A stretch of 64,000 nucleotides of DNA from Ferdinandcohnia sp036965165 (GTDB lineage Bacteria > Bacillota > Bacilli > Bacillales > Bacillaceae_L): NCBI RefSeq assembly GCF_036965165.1, contig NZ_JBALOX010000070.1:26214-90213 (forward strand), given 5' to 3'. Position numbers and translations under genes: made by a program. Under the pieces are notes generated by a model that ran no database searches, was not told the DNA's origin, and worked only from the letters and a program-made list of their open reading frames with translations. Positions 42,678 through 51,816 of the stretch are shown piece after piece (positions within the stretch are counted from its first letter, which is position 1; every line of letters starts with the position of its first letter).

Positions 42678-43766
42678 CTACCTTTCCAAAAGGAAGTCAT
42701 CATCAAATTCTTCTGCATCGACAAGTGCCTCGTATTTCGCAATTTCTTCCTGTAGGACTTTTTCGAGTTCCTTAAATTTCGCGGAAATACTGCCTGGTGA
42801 TACGTCATATTCCACCGCAAGCTCTTCTTGGGTGGATACACCATTATACGGAAAGATTTGCTCAACCATATACACCAATGCCGCTTCATAAATTCCCGTT
42901 TTGATAATCCTTGGATTTTTGCGCTCACAATATTTATGCCATAGCGAAAGGCCAATCCCTATTATTTCTTCTTCGAAATCGTATTCCTTCATTCGGACTT
43001 GAAACATTTCGGCTACTTCTTGTTGTTTCGGTGTTTTCCATTCGTAATCCTCTGCGGTGACAGCATCTTTTCCGAACATAAAAACCATGAAGACATTGAT
43101 AAATTCATGTGTCATAAAATCAACTGGATTGGTCTCGCCACTTTGTTCAAAAAGGTCAAGAATCATTTTTCGCATATCTTCCGCAACATCCGTTGGCAAC
43201 TCCAGAAATGTTGGAAAAAAGATGGAGTTCGCCCCAGCAGGCAACAACGTTCCGAACACAAAATAACCTGCTTCCACTCCCGTCTCTGTTAAGTAAATCC
43301 GGACACGGTGCTCGTTTTCGGTAAAAATATCACGCACCGTCATATAGGTTCTCCGCTCATCAACCTCAGTCACCGTATAGGCAGACGGACGCACTTCCTT
43401 CCATGTCTGTAAAAGGTCGCGTGTACGTGGGCGACTGCATTTCGGACCATAGATATCGACATATTCTTCTAAAATGGTCTTCTCATCGGCTGGAATCGAG
43501 CTAATCACCCAAACTCGTGAAAAGAACGAAAATAAATCGTACACATCATCTGGAAGCTCGTCGAAAATATCCGAATACTCATCCAGAACGTCATCTAAAA
43601 ACTCTTCGTACATGTGAAATGCGTACTGAAACAAATCATGCTGGATATCGTTCAACTCGTTCTCCACGACTTGATCAATGGAAACGACCGTAGACCAGCC
43701 ACAGCATTTTTTATACTTCTTTCCACTCCCACATGTGCAAAGGTCGTTCCGTCCAATAACCTTCAT
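42678..43766 (-). CDS. SEC-C metal-binding motif protein
   Basis: About 362 residues. The N-terminus KVIGRNDLCTCGSGKKYKKC is a SEC-C zinc motif as found at the C-terminus of SecA, here at the N-terminus of a soluble acidic protein. The remainder is mostly helical with no catalytic signature and ends with a possible HTH-like segment (TQEELAVEYDVSPGSISAKF). ATG 43766 and 43775 are both possible starts. Role unknown; the SEC-C motif suggests protein or ribosome binding. Confidence 0.85.
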   Translation of the reverse strand: MKVIGRNDLCTCGSGKKYKKCCGWSTVVSIDQVVENELNDIQHDLFQYAFHMYEEFLDDVLDEYSDIFDELPDDVYDLFSFFSRVWVISSIPADEKTILEEYVDIYGPKCSRPRTRDLLQTWKEVRPSAYTVTEVDERRTYMTVRDIFTENEHRVRIYLTETGVEAGYFVFGTLLPAGANSIFFPTFLELPTDVAEDMRKMILDLFEQSGETNPVDFMTHEFINVFMVFMFGKDAVTAEDYEWKTPKQQEVAEMFQVRMKEYDFEEEIIGIGLSLWHKYCERKNPRIIKTGIYEAALVYMVEQIFPYNGVSTQEELAVEYDVSPGSISAKFKELEKVLQEEIAKYEALVDAEEFDDDFLLER

Positions 43767-43908
43767 GAAAATCATTACCCTTCTCTTTTAACTATGACAT
43801 TATCATATCATAATTTTCATAAGGCGGAGTGGGTATATCGGCCATAATTGCGTTGTATCGTGGAAATTTTGTTTCCAGTGGGGGAGTGGATCAAATGATG
43901 ACGGATTG

Positions 43909-44069
43909 GTTGCGTGGGTGCCGTTCGGATTTGCGTCGATGCATCCGGATTTGCGTCGCCGGCAGATATTTGCGTCAAATCTACGGATTTATGCGTCGGT
44001 TCTCGGATTTTTGCGTCTCCGCACACTTTTTTGCGTCAATGCGAACGGATTTGCGTCGTCACACACACA
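43909..44069 (+). repeat. 20-bp-period TTTGCGTC array, 7-8 units
   Basis: Units at 43930, 43950, 43969, 43990, 44010, 44030 and 44050, with a degenerate one at 43909. A 19-bp step is followed by a compensating 21-bp step. Linkers are GC-richer than in the other arrays (GGCGCCGGC-like). It lies between the SEC-C start and the DUF4127 terminator. Confidence 0.9.
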
Positions 44070-44084
44070 TTCACAAATCAACCC

Positions 44085-44122
44085 AAAATAAAGAAGATAG
44101 ACTAAATCAGTCTACCTTCTTT
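44085..44122 (-). terminator. Terminator of the sugar-transport locus
   Basis: AAGAAGGTAGACT/AGTCTATCTTCTT stem followed by TATTTT on the minus strand. Confidence 0.85.
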
Positions 44123-44132
44123 CAAAATACTC

Positions 44133-45782
44133 TTATTTTAATTCAAGTTCTGGCTCGAGTTCCGCTTCAAAGATACGTGGCCAAGGCAGTTTGACATGGA
44201 CACTCTCTAGCTCAGAAATCGTCTTGAAGAAATCCTTGTTTCCTCTTGAACCGATGTATACTTTTTTTCCGTCAAAATGCTGGTACCATTTTTCTGTTTC
44301 AAGTGTGAGCTTTTCTTGAACAAAGGTATTAACTAAATCATATTTTTCACCAAGGTCCCATTCACTTGCTCCAATCGATTGAATATACTCTCTTGCCGCA
44401 GGATGAACGATGTTTTTATAGCTTTGGTCCTTCGTAAAGCGATGGAGTAAAAATTCGTAATGGTACTCCGCTGTCTGTGCATATAATGGGACACCAAATC
44501 CATTCGTTTGTTGTAAAAATGCATACCGAGCTGCAGCGTGACCTACTGTGATACCAAGTGCATTACCAGCCGTATTCCATCCGCTGTATGAAAGAATCTT
44601 GGTTAAATCCACATTTTCAGCAAGCTCGGTCACAAACTCTTCGTCAGCCTTGTTGACGATCCAAACATCCCCGATTGCCACCTGTTCTCCATCTGCTATC
44701 AGTTCACTTGTTCTTGCTACAAGACCCGCTATGTCCTTCTCTCTTGTTGAATCAGCAGCTGATGGAGTGTTTAACAGTAGATGAATATCAGCATCTTCTT
44801 CATTCGTTACGACTTTTCCTCCAGCCGAGACAATATGTTTTTGAACATTATAATCAAAGGTTGTATCTTCAAAAGGAGCAATCCAATCATCCCCGTGAAT
44901 CCCACCATATTCTACAAAGAATGTTGGTGTTGTTCCAAATAATTGATTCACAAATCGCGAAACCAATACGACATCAACCTCATCTGCTCCTGGGAAAACA
45001 GCTACTTGATCTCCGACATTAAGAGCGTCCACCTTATCAAGTAAAAGCTCTCTTTCCGCTCGATGAAGTCCATAAGGGGCAGCGTCATCCTGTGATAAGA
45101 TCAAATAGTCGATATATCCTTCTTTCACCCAGTCAATCATCAGATTATTCACTGTGTGATTTCTTGCCCTTGCTTTTTTATAGTCATCTAATACAGCCTC
45201 AGGAATAATCGACTCTAAATAGTCAAGTCTTTCCTTTCCTTCCATCCCTAAGTTAACAACTTTATCATAAAGTACTGCCCATTCACTTATCTGTGAATAA
45301 TACTTTAAATACTCATCACTTATGGCCGTGACAGCTAAACGTTGAATCGTATCATACACATAAACTGGTTTTTCTGGATATAGCTCTTTCAATTGTTTAA
45401 TCACCTGAATATCGGAAAGAGAATCCTCAAGTGACTTTGTGCCTGTTCGAGAGGCAACTAATCCCCCATAGGCTAGCATACTAGTTGAAATGACAAACCC
45501 ATCTGCTTTGTCTCCATTTTCGATTAACCATTTGCTTATTTCCTCACTATTTCCTGGAGTCGTAAACATTCCGATCATCTCTTTAGGTGGTAAAACCACC
45601 TTTACACCAGCTGAATATCCTACTTGGGTTGGAAAATAAGTGTTTGCTGGTCGATCATCGAGTGGAACCATTAAGATGGTTGCAAGTTCATCTTTTTCCT
45701 TTGCAGCACTGATTACGCTGGCTGAGCTAAATAACAATAGGACCGCGAGACTAATAGAAAGCATTTTTCTCCATTTCTTCAT
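44133..45782 (-). CDS. Secreted DUF4127 family protein
   Basis: 549 residues with a Sec signal peptide (about 1-27). The mature part begins with the family hallmark MVPLDDRPANTYFPTQVGY and contains LAYGGLVASRTG, YDTIQRLAVTAISDEYLKYY and LSQDDAAPYGLHRAE. The acidic/aromatic conserved residues suggest a hydrolase-like or sugar-binding role, but no activity is known to me. ATG 45782 follows AGGAGG. It is the last gene of the sugar ABC importer locus and is probably exported to act on the imported substrate outside the cell (inference). Confidence 0.88.
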   Translation of the reverse strand: MKKWRKMLSISLAVLLLFSSASVISAAKEKDELATILMVPLDDRPANTYFPTQVGYSAGVKVVLPPKEMIGMFTTPGNSEEISKWLIENGDKADGFVISTSMLAYGGLVASRTGTKSLEDSLSDIQVIKQLKELYPEKPVYVYDTIQRLAVTAISDEYLKYYSQISEWAVLYDKVVNLGMEGKERLDYLESIIPEAVLDDYKKARARNHTVNNLMIDWVKEGYIDYLILSQDDAAPYGLHRAERELLLDKVDALNVGDQVAVFPGADEVDVVLVSRFVNQLFGTTPTFFVEYGGIHGDDWIAPFEDTTFDYNVQKHIVSAGGKVVTNEEDADIHLLLNTPSAADSTREKDIAGLVARTSELIADGEQVAIGDVWIVNKADEEFVTELAENVDLTKILSYSGWNTAGNALGITVGHAAARYAFLQQTNGFGVPLYAQTAEYHYEFLLHRFTKDQSYKNIVHPAAREYIQSIGASEWDLGEKYDLVNTFVQEKLTLETEKWYQHFDGKKVYIGSRGNKDFFKTISELESVHVKLPWPRIFEAELEPELELK

Positions 45783-45818
45783 TGGTTTCCTCCTAATTAT
45801 TACTTACTTTTTTACACC

Positions 45819-47168
45819 TTATAGAACTACCCCGTTTTCTACTAAAATCGCTTGTAGCTTATTGATGTCTATATCCTTTGGTGCTACATTTTCGGTAATT
45901 GAAAGTGCTGCGGCTGTTCCAGCTGCTTGCCCTGTTGCCATTGCACTAGGAGTAAGTCTTGTTGTTGCTAATGCCTCATGTGTAGTTGAAATACACCTCC
46001 CCGCTACTAGTAAATTTTCAATTTTCTTTGGCACAAGGCTTCTATACGGAATGCCATAGCTTCCATCTCCTTCGATGTCATTTGCCTGAACACCTTTACC
46101 AGTTGGGTCATGTATGTCAATTGGGTAGCCACTAAGAGCAATCGTATCCTCAAATTTTTTCCCCGCCACTACATCCGCAATTGTAAGGGCATATTGTCCA
46201 TCAATACGGCGAGTTTCTCGGATACCAATTTGTGTACCAACAGCTGAAATAGACGCTTTTTCAAAGCCAGGAATCTTCTTTTGTAAAAATTCAGCCATCA
46301 TCAGTACTTGTTTTCTACCTTCTTTTTCACCCTCGGATAGGTCAAATACATCTGTTCCATCTAATCCCTGAACGCGTGTACAATTGACTAAAACCTCATC
46401 CTCCTCGGGACCTGCAAAAAAGAGCACTTGATCACGATTAATCGGAACGCCTGATTCATTCCATTCCTTATAAAAGCCTTGAACACCCGTTAGTGGCAAT
46501 TCATCTAATTCGTCGATGGGGGTATTTTTATAGAAATTACTTGGGTTTGCCTTCATCGCGTCCTTTACCTTTAACAAATCGACGCCCCTCATTCGAAACT
46601 TCATTGTCATAGGCTGTGTTTTATGATCACTGTCTCTGCCTTTTAAGCATGGGGCTCCGGATAAAAAAGCAATATCTGCATCTCCAGTTGTATCAATAAA
46701 TCTTTTTGCCGAGACAGTGATTGGTCCGGACTTAGTTGTTAAATTAATTGATGTAATAATGTTCCCGTCAACTTCTACCCTATCTACAAAACTATGAACA
46801 AGTACTTCTACACCCGCTTCTTCAAGCATTTCGAGTGCTAATAGCTTGTATTTTTCAGGATGATAGGGAGTTAGTGTGCTAGTAAAGCCTACCGTATCCC
46901 GTAAATGACCCGGTGAGCCATCTTGCTTCATTAGACGATCCACAATTTCTTGTGCAATTCCTTTTATTACTTGCTTACCTGATGATGTATGAAAGGTCAT
47001 CCACGGATATACTAAAGCTACCGTAGACATCCCACCTAAAAATCCATATCTTTCAATAAGTAGTGTTTTTGCTCCTGCTCTACCTGAAGCAATCGCTGCA
47101 TTAATGCCTGCAGGACCTCCCCCTGCAACCACGACATCAAACTCTAGTTCTCTCTTCAAAATAGACAC
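45819..47168 (-). CDS. FAD-dependent oxidoreductase (PF12831-type)
   Basis: 449 residues. N-terminal dinucleotide fold VVVAGGGPAGINAAIASGRAG and the ERYGFLGGMSTVALVYPW block characteristic of the FAD-dependent family found in polysaccharide and sugar operons. FIDTTGDADIAFLSGAPC and a C-terminal LLVAGRCISTTHEALATTR complete the FAD site. Start GTG 47168 is closely preceded by AAGGA; TTG at 47159 is an alternative. May oxidise or dehydrate a sugar-derived substrate; not assignable. Confidence 0.88.
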   Translation of the reverse strand: MSILKRELEFDVVVAGGGPAGINAAIASGRAGAKTLLIERYGFLGGMSTVALVYPWMTFHTSSGKQVIKGIAQEIVDRLMKQDGSPGHLRDTVGFTSTLTPYHPEKYKLLALEMLEEAGVEVLVHSFVDRVEVDGNIITSINLTTKSGPITVSAKRFIDTTGDADIAFLSGAPCLKGRDSDHKTQPMTMKFRMRGVDLLKVKDAMKANPSNFYKNTPIDELDELPLTGVQGFYKEWNESGVPINRDQVLFFAGPEEDEVLVNCTRVQGLDGTDVFDLSEGEKEGRKQVLMMAEFLQKKIPGFEKASISAVGTQIGIRETRRIDGQYALTIADVVAGKKFEDTIALSGYPIDIHDPTGKGVQANDIEGDGSYGIPYRSLVPKKIENLLVAGRCISTTHEALATTRLTPSAMATGQAAGTAAALSITENVAPKDIDINKLQAILVENGVVL

Positions 47169-47186
47169 ATCCTTTTTTCATTTTTC

Positions 47187-48023
47187 TTACTTTCCACCAG
47201 TCATAGCGACACCTTCAATAAATTGCTTTTGAGCAAAGAAGAAGACAATAAGCAATGGAACAGTTGCCATAACAGATGCACTCATAAGTAGCTCCCACTT
47301 CGTTCCAACCTCATCAGTAAATAAGGCCAAAGCTAGTGGTAATGTCATTAATTCTTTTGAATTGATGTAAATGAGTGGTTCATAAAATTCATTCCAGCTT
47401 GTTAAAAATGTAAAAATGGTTAAAGTGGCAATTGCCGGTTTTGCAAGTGGAAGCATGATATTCCAATAGATTCGAAAATACGAGCAACCATCAAGTTTTG
47501 CTGCCTCTTCCAATTCCTTAGGGACTAGTAGGAAAAACTGTCTCATGACAAAGACGCCAAATACACCTGCTGGGCCTAAAATAGGAATCGCAATTAACGG
47601 AACATGTGTATTGATTAATCCTAAATCCCTCATGAATAAAAATAGTGGAATCGTTATAACCTCAACTGGGATCATCATCGTACTTAATAAACAGAGGAAT
47701 AAGAATGAACTTCCTTTAAACTTCAGTTTCGCAAATGCATAGCCTGCCAATGAACCTAAAAAAATGGTCCCGGCTGTAACAAGAATGGCAATATATAAGC
47801 TATTAAAATAAAAAAGATGGAAGGGTGTAGAATCTAGTACTTTTAAATAGTTCTCCCATTTAAAGGGTTCAGGGATTAACTGAAAGACAAACACCTTCGT
47901 TGAGTCTTTAAAAGATGTATTAACCATCCATAACAATGGAACAATCATAATCAGTGATATCAATGACAATGTCACATAAAACAAAATTTTTGTAAGTATA
48001 CCGTTTTTCTTTTTATTGTTCAT
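47187..48023 (-). CDS. Carbohydrate ABC transporter permease (MalG type)
   Basis: 278 residues from ATG 48023. Six membrane helices and the EAA loop ELEEAAKLDGCSYFRIYWNI followed by MLPLAKPAIATL, which contacts the ATPase. It ends with a GVAMTGGK motif typical of sugar permeases. It overlaps the upstream permease gene by 11 nt, so translation is coupled. No ATPase is in the locus; Bacilli often share one MsmX-like ATPase among such importers. Confidence 0.95.
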   Translation of the reverse strand: MNNKKKNGILTKILFYVTLSLISLIMIVPLLWMVNTSFKDSTKVFVFQLIPEPFKWENYLKVLDSTPFHLFYFNSLYIAILVTAGTIFLGSLAGYAFAKLKFKGSSFLFLCLLSTMMIPVEVITIPLFLFMRDLGLINTHVPLIAIPILGPAGVFGVFVMRQFFLLVPKELEEAAKLDGCSYFRIYWNIMLPLAKPAIATLTIFTFLTSWNEFYEPLIYINSKELMTLPLALALFTDEVGTKWELLMSASVMATVPLLIVFFFAQKQFIEGVAMTGGK

Positions 48024-48948
48024 GGAATACCCACCTTCTTCTTCCAACCCACTGAATAATGGTAAAGATTAAAATGATGACAAATAAAACGAGAGCGATT
48101 GCTGATGCGTACCCAAAATCAAAGAGTTTAAATGCATTTTCCCAAATATAGTAGACTAGCACTTTAGTAGAATTTCCTGGGCCTCCGCCCGTCATCACGT
48201 ATATTTGGCCAAACACTTTCATTGATCCAATGACTGTTAAAATTAAGGTTAAAAAGACGGTTGGTGTAATCATCGGGAGTGTGACATTCCAAAATTGTCT
48301 TCCTTTTCCTGCCCCATCTAATACAGACGCCTCGTAAAGATTTTTATCTACTTGTTGTAAGGCGGCTAGAAATAGAACCATATTTAACCCCACATTTTTC
48401 AAAGCACTGACAACAATGACAGCTGCCATCGCAAGGTTTGGTGAATATAACCAAGCTGGTCCATCAATCCCAAACACCGCAAGCATTTGATTGATAAAGC
48501 CTTCATCTGTCCCGAACATATACTTCCAAATAATCGACCAGACTACGATTGATGTCATAACTGGAATAAAAATGGCCGTTCTAAAGATGCCAATCCCCGG
48601 CAAATTACGTTGTAAAAGAAGGGCCAAAAATAATGCAAGGACAATATTGATCGGAACCAGTCCCGCCGCAAAAATTAATGTATTTTTTAATACCACCCAA
48701 AAGTCCGGGTCATTGACTAGTCTTTCGTAGTTTTCCGGTCCGATAAAGGTTGGATCCCCAAGAAGCTGCCAATCTGTAAAACTAATATAAATCGAATATA
48801 CGAGCGGAAATACCATTACTATTAAGAATCCCAATACCATTGGACTAACAAATAAATACCCGTAAAATGCCTCACTACCTACGAATTTCCGTCTCCTTTT
48901 TCCACCATCCAGAGGTAGGCGATTCGCTGTTTGTACTATTGGTTCCAC
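48013..48948 (-). CDS. Carbohydrate ABC transporter permease (MalF type)
   Basis: 311 residues from GTG 48948 behind AGGAGG. Membrane helices from about residue 30; loop region FTDWQLLGDPTFIGPENYERL is typical of MalF-like proteins. The EAA loop reads LYEASVLDGAGKGRQFWNVT and LPMITPTVF. Forms the membrane pore with the MalG-type partner. Confidence 0.95.
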   Translation of the reverse strand: MEPIVQTANRLPLDGGKRRRKFVGSEAFYGYLFVSPMVLGFLIVMVFPLVYSIYISFTDWQLLGDPTFIGPENYERLVNDPDFWVVLKNTLIFAAGLVPINIVLALFLALLLQRNLPGIGIFRTAIFIPVMTSIVVWSIIWKYMFGTDEGFINQMLAVFGIDGPAWLYSPNLAMAAVIVVSALKNVGLNMVLFLAALQQVDKNLYEASVLDGAGKGRQFWNVTLPMITPTVFLTLILTVIGSMKVFGQIYVMTGGGPGNSTKVLVYYIWENAFKLFDFGYASAIALVLFVIILIFTIIQWVGRRRWVFHEQ

Positions 48949-48963
48949 TTCATCCTACCTCCT

Positions 48964-49656
48964 TTATAATGAGTCGATACCCTCTTGAAAAGTGGATATT
49001 GCTTTTTCAATACTATCTTCGGTATGTCCAGTAACGATTGCCCCGAGCATAACCGCCTTTACTCCTGCTTGATAAAGAGCTGGCAAATCATGTGGTACCA
49101 GTTTTCTTTGTGACGGAACAAGCACCGGTACATCTACACTTCGCACGAGTTTACTATAGGCAAGAACATCTTTAAATGTTAAAGGCGTACCATATTCCTC
49201 TCCACGGACAATCGATGCTTCAAGGGCGACAATTCCAAAATGCTTTACATTCCCTATATTCCCTATTTCATAATCATTGGTTATCGCAAATGTTTTTTCG
49301 ATTGGATCTAGCCCTAACATCCAACTTGGCTTATGGTGCCCGTATATCGAATAAAAACCAAAACCAAGATTAATAAGTTTCTCCATTTCAGTTCTTTTTA
49401 TATCTTCAAATGAGCCACCTGGAACGATGCCGAGTGGTCCAGAAAATTCATCCCTAATACAGCGAAATACATTAGAATAAGAGTCAACCTCTCCAAAATG
49501 ATTTCCCGATGCACGATGTTCAACATTCACATGCATTTTTATCACATCAACGCCAGCACGAATGGCAGCCCTTGCTAAGTCCAACCGATTTTCTGGCAAA
49601 CTCACTATTAATGTCATTTTCTTTTTTTCCAAAATATGCTGTAAAGATGTACTCAA
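48964..49656 (-). CDS. TIM-barrel protein of unknown function
   Basis: 230 residues starting at TTG 49656 (or ATG 49617). Repeating beta-alpha pattern: TLIVSLPENRLDLARAAIRA, DVIKMHVNVEHRASGNHFGE, LGIVPGGSFEDI, VPVLVPSQRKLVPHDLPALY and AGVKAVMLGAIVTG, where the last segment resembles the phosphate-binding end of a TIM barrel. The architecture recalls NanE-like phosphosugar epimerases, but the match is too weak for a name. Its position between the binding protein and the permease genes suggests a cytoplasmic step on the imported compound. Confidence 0.7.
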   Translation of the reverse strand: MSTSLQHILEKKKMTLIVSLPENRLDLARAAIRAGVDVIKMHVNVEHRASGNHFGEVDSYSNVFRCIRDEFSGPLGIVPGGSFEDIKRTEMEKLINLGFGFYSIYGHHKPSWMLGLDPIEKTFAITNDYEIGNIGNVKHFGIVALEASIVRGEEYGTPLTFKDVLAYSKLVRSVDVPVLVPSQRKLVPHDLPALYQAGVKAVMLGAIVTGHTEDSIEKAISTFQEGIDSL

Positions 49657-49682
49657 GCGATTTCACCCCTAGTAAAAGGTAA

Positions 49683-49711
49683 GCGGTTAAGCTTTTAACA
49701 CACTTAACCGC
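49683..49711 (-). terminator. Intercistronic stem-loop after the binding-protein gene
   Basis: GCGGTTAAG/CTTAACCGC perfect 9-bp stem with no proper T-run. Such structures often stabilise binding-protein mRNA relative to the downstream permease genes or cause partial termination. Confidence 0.6.
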
Positions 49712-49726
49712 ATCCTCGTCATTCTT

Positions 49727-51013
49727 TTATTTCAATAATGGATTGATTTTTTCTTCCATTGTTTTTAAGATGTCTTCTGGCTCTTTTAATTGTCCAAATA
49801 ACTCATCAAATCCGAATTGAATGGCGTTATCAATTTTTTGCCACTCAATATGGCCAGCTTGAAGTCTTGCATTGTCCATTTCATCAATTACTGCCCTCTG
49901 AATGCTTTCGACTGGCGGATTATTTGGTTGATTCACAAACTCATCAGAGCTCAAAACAGACTCACGTGGCGGTACAAAGAAAGTAGATGTTGCTGTAATT
50001 CCCTCTTGGCTTGTAAAGAATTTTAATAGTTCCTTCGCTTCATCAGGATGTTTTGAACCTTTGAATAATCCATAACCCGCTTGACCAAGCATTGGAAATC
50101 TACCTTCTGGTCCCTCAGGTAGTGGTGCAATATCCCATTTAAAATCTTGGACATTACGTGCAGCCGATACATAACTATAAACATCGAAAAACATTCCAAT
50201 TTTTCCTGATTCAAAGCTTACTTGTTCCCCAGCTTTTGGATGTGATGCATCCGCAAACATCATACGGTCAAGCATTTTGAATGTTTCAACACCTTGTGGA
50301 CTATTCCATGTGAATTCTGTTTGGCCTTTATTAAACAAGTCCCCACCGTTTGCCCACGTGTGTGATAATAACGTAATCCACGTATTCCAATCACGGAAGA
50401 AGTTTGCACCATATACTCCATCAGCAGAAATGGCTTTTGCAGATTTTTCAAATTGCTCCCATGTCCATGTCCCTGCTTCTGCATGCTCGTTTGGTGTTTT
50501 TTCACCTGCATTTACGAACAAGTCCTCGTTATAAAAAATAACCGATGGAGGAGTTGAGAATGGAATTCCTAATAGTTGATCGTCCTTCTTAAATAGATCG
50601 AGCGTTGATGGGAAAAAGTCATCCATGTTATACTCAGCATCATCTTTGAAAGAAGATACATCCTCTAACAAATCGTTTTCCATAAATTGAGGCACCATGC
50701 GCTCTGCCACCCATCCAACATCAGGCAATTCTCTACCAGCCGCTAAAACTGTAATTTTTTGCTGGTAGTCTGGGAAAGGAACACTTTCCATTTTCACCTT
50801 AATATTTGGATGTGTCTCATTGAACTTTGCGATTAATTTGTTGTACACTTCCTGATGAGCTTCACTTCCCCACATCATGAAGGTTAACTCAACTTGTTTA
50901 TCTGTTTTTTTGTCTCCATCGTCTTTTGAATCGCTTGTACCTGCATCATTGCTACACGCCGCTGAAAACGCTATCAAAATAAATGTTAATAAAATGATTC
51001 CAAGCTTTTTCAT
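49727..51013 (-). CDS. Extracellular sugar-binding lipoprotein (ABC importer)
   Basis: 428 residues. Lipoprotein signal with lipobox FSAAC (Cys20), then an acidic linker and a family-1 solute-binding fold: VELTFMMWGSEAHQEVYNKL, VAERMVPQFMENDLLEDVS, YGLFKGSKHPDEAKELLKFF. Start ATG 51013 behind GGGAGG. It delivers an oligosaccharide or sugar to the two permeases. A cre-like site lies in the early coding region. Directly downstream of the response regulator gene, the usual arrangement in YesMN-controlled loci. Confidence 0.95.
   Translation of the reverse strand: MKKLGIILLTFILIAFSAACSNDAGTSDSKDDGDKKTDKQVELTFMMWGSEAHQEVYNKLIAKFNETHPNIKVKMESVPFPDYQQKITVLAAGRELPDVGWVAERMVPQFMENDLLEDVSSFKDDAEYNMDDFFPSTLDLFKKDDQLLGIPFSTPPSVIFYNEDLFVNAGEKTPNEHAEAGTWTWEQFEKSAKAISADGVYGANFFRDWNTWITLLSHTWANGGDLFNKGQTEFTWNSPQGVETFKMLDRMMFADASHPKAGEQVSFESGKIGMFFDVYSYVSAARNVQDFKWDIAPLPEGPEGRFPMLGQAGYGLFKGSKHPDEAKELLKFFTSQEGITATSTFFVPPRESVLSSDEFVNQPNNPPVESIQRAVIDEMDNARLQAGHIEWQKIDNAIQFGFDELFGQLKEPEDILKTMEEKINPLLK
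50963..50976 (-). promoter_or_regulatory. cre site candidate (CcpA) within the binding-protein gene
   Basis: TGAAAACGCTATCA fits the B. subtilis cre consensus TGWNANCGNTNWCA at every position. It lies in the signal-peptide codons of the binding-protein gene, where CcpA would act as a roadblock. This fits catabolite repression of a sugar importer. Confidence 0.55.
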
Positions 51014-51114
51014 TATCGTAATCCCTCCCTTTCATATCTATTTTAAGGAATAAGCCCAGTAAAAAATATCCTCTCAAAAAGAGATATAGTTCGTTTAACT
51101 TAGGTATTTGAATG

Positions 51115-51816
51115 TTAGGAAAATTTACGAAACTGCACAGGGGTCATTCCTACTTCTTGCTTAAACACCATCATAAAATGTTTAGGGCTTTTATAACCCG
51201 AAAGCTGAGCGACCTCATACACTTTTAAATTGGTGTCTTTGAGAAGTTTTTTTGCTCGTTTTAGTCGTTCTTCCGTTAAATATTCTGTAAATGTTTGATT
51301 AAGTTCTGCTTTAAAAAGCTGACCCACATATTGGGGGTTCAAATATACATAATCTGCAATGTGCTTTAGCGTTATTTCATTGCTTAAATGATCATCAATA
51401 TATTGAAGAATTTTTTGAAATTGTTTTGAGGTTTCTATTAATTCCTCATCCTTATCCTTAAAATGCTTTGAAATGGTTTCAGATAATTCCACCCTGTTAA
51501 TCGGCTTTAATAAATAGTCCGTTATTCCATAACGCATTGCCGTTCGCGCATACTCGAAATCTCCGTGCCCACTTAATATAATGATGGGAACCTCCTTCGA
51601 TATCTGTCTAACCTTAGAAATAAACGTTAATCCATTCATCGCTCCCATTCGAATGTCGGTAATAATAAGGTGAGGAAGTCGTTGATGTAAAAGCGATAGA
51701 CCTTCTTCTCCACTTTTAGCCTCACGAACAGTAAAACCACCAATTACTTGTTCGAGTAATACCTTTAGTCCCGTTCTTATAATCTCTTCATCCTCAACGA
51801 TAAGAATTTCCTTCAC
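51115..51816 (-). CDS. YesN-like response regulator (AraC-type output)
   Basis: 233 residues. Receiver domain: acidic pair in IVEDEEI, phosphoacceptor Asp in LIITDIRMG (about 54) and Lys in YLLKPINRVE. C-terminal AraC double HTH (LKHIADYVYLNPQYVGQLFK and VYEVAQLSGYKSPKHFMMVF). GTG 51816 overlaps the kinase stop by four bases. It should activate the importer genes downstream. Somewhat shorter than typical YesN, lacking a long linker. Confidence 0.94.
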   Translation of the reverse strand: MKEILIVEDEEIIRTGLKVLLEQVIGGFTVREAKSGEEGLSLLHQRLPHLIITDIRMGAMNGLTFISKVRQISKEVPIIILSGHGDFEYARTAMRYGITDYLLKPINRVELSETISKHFKDKDEELIETSKQFQKILQYIDDHLSNEITLKHIADYVYLNPQYVGQLFKAELNQTFTEYLTEERLKRAKKLLKDTNLKVYEVAQLSGYKSPKHFMMVFKQEVGMTPVQFRKFS

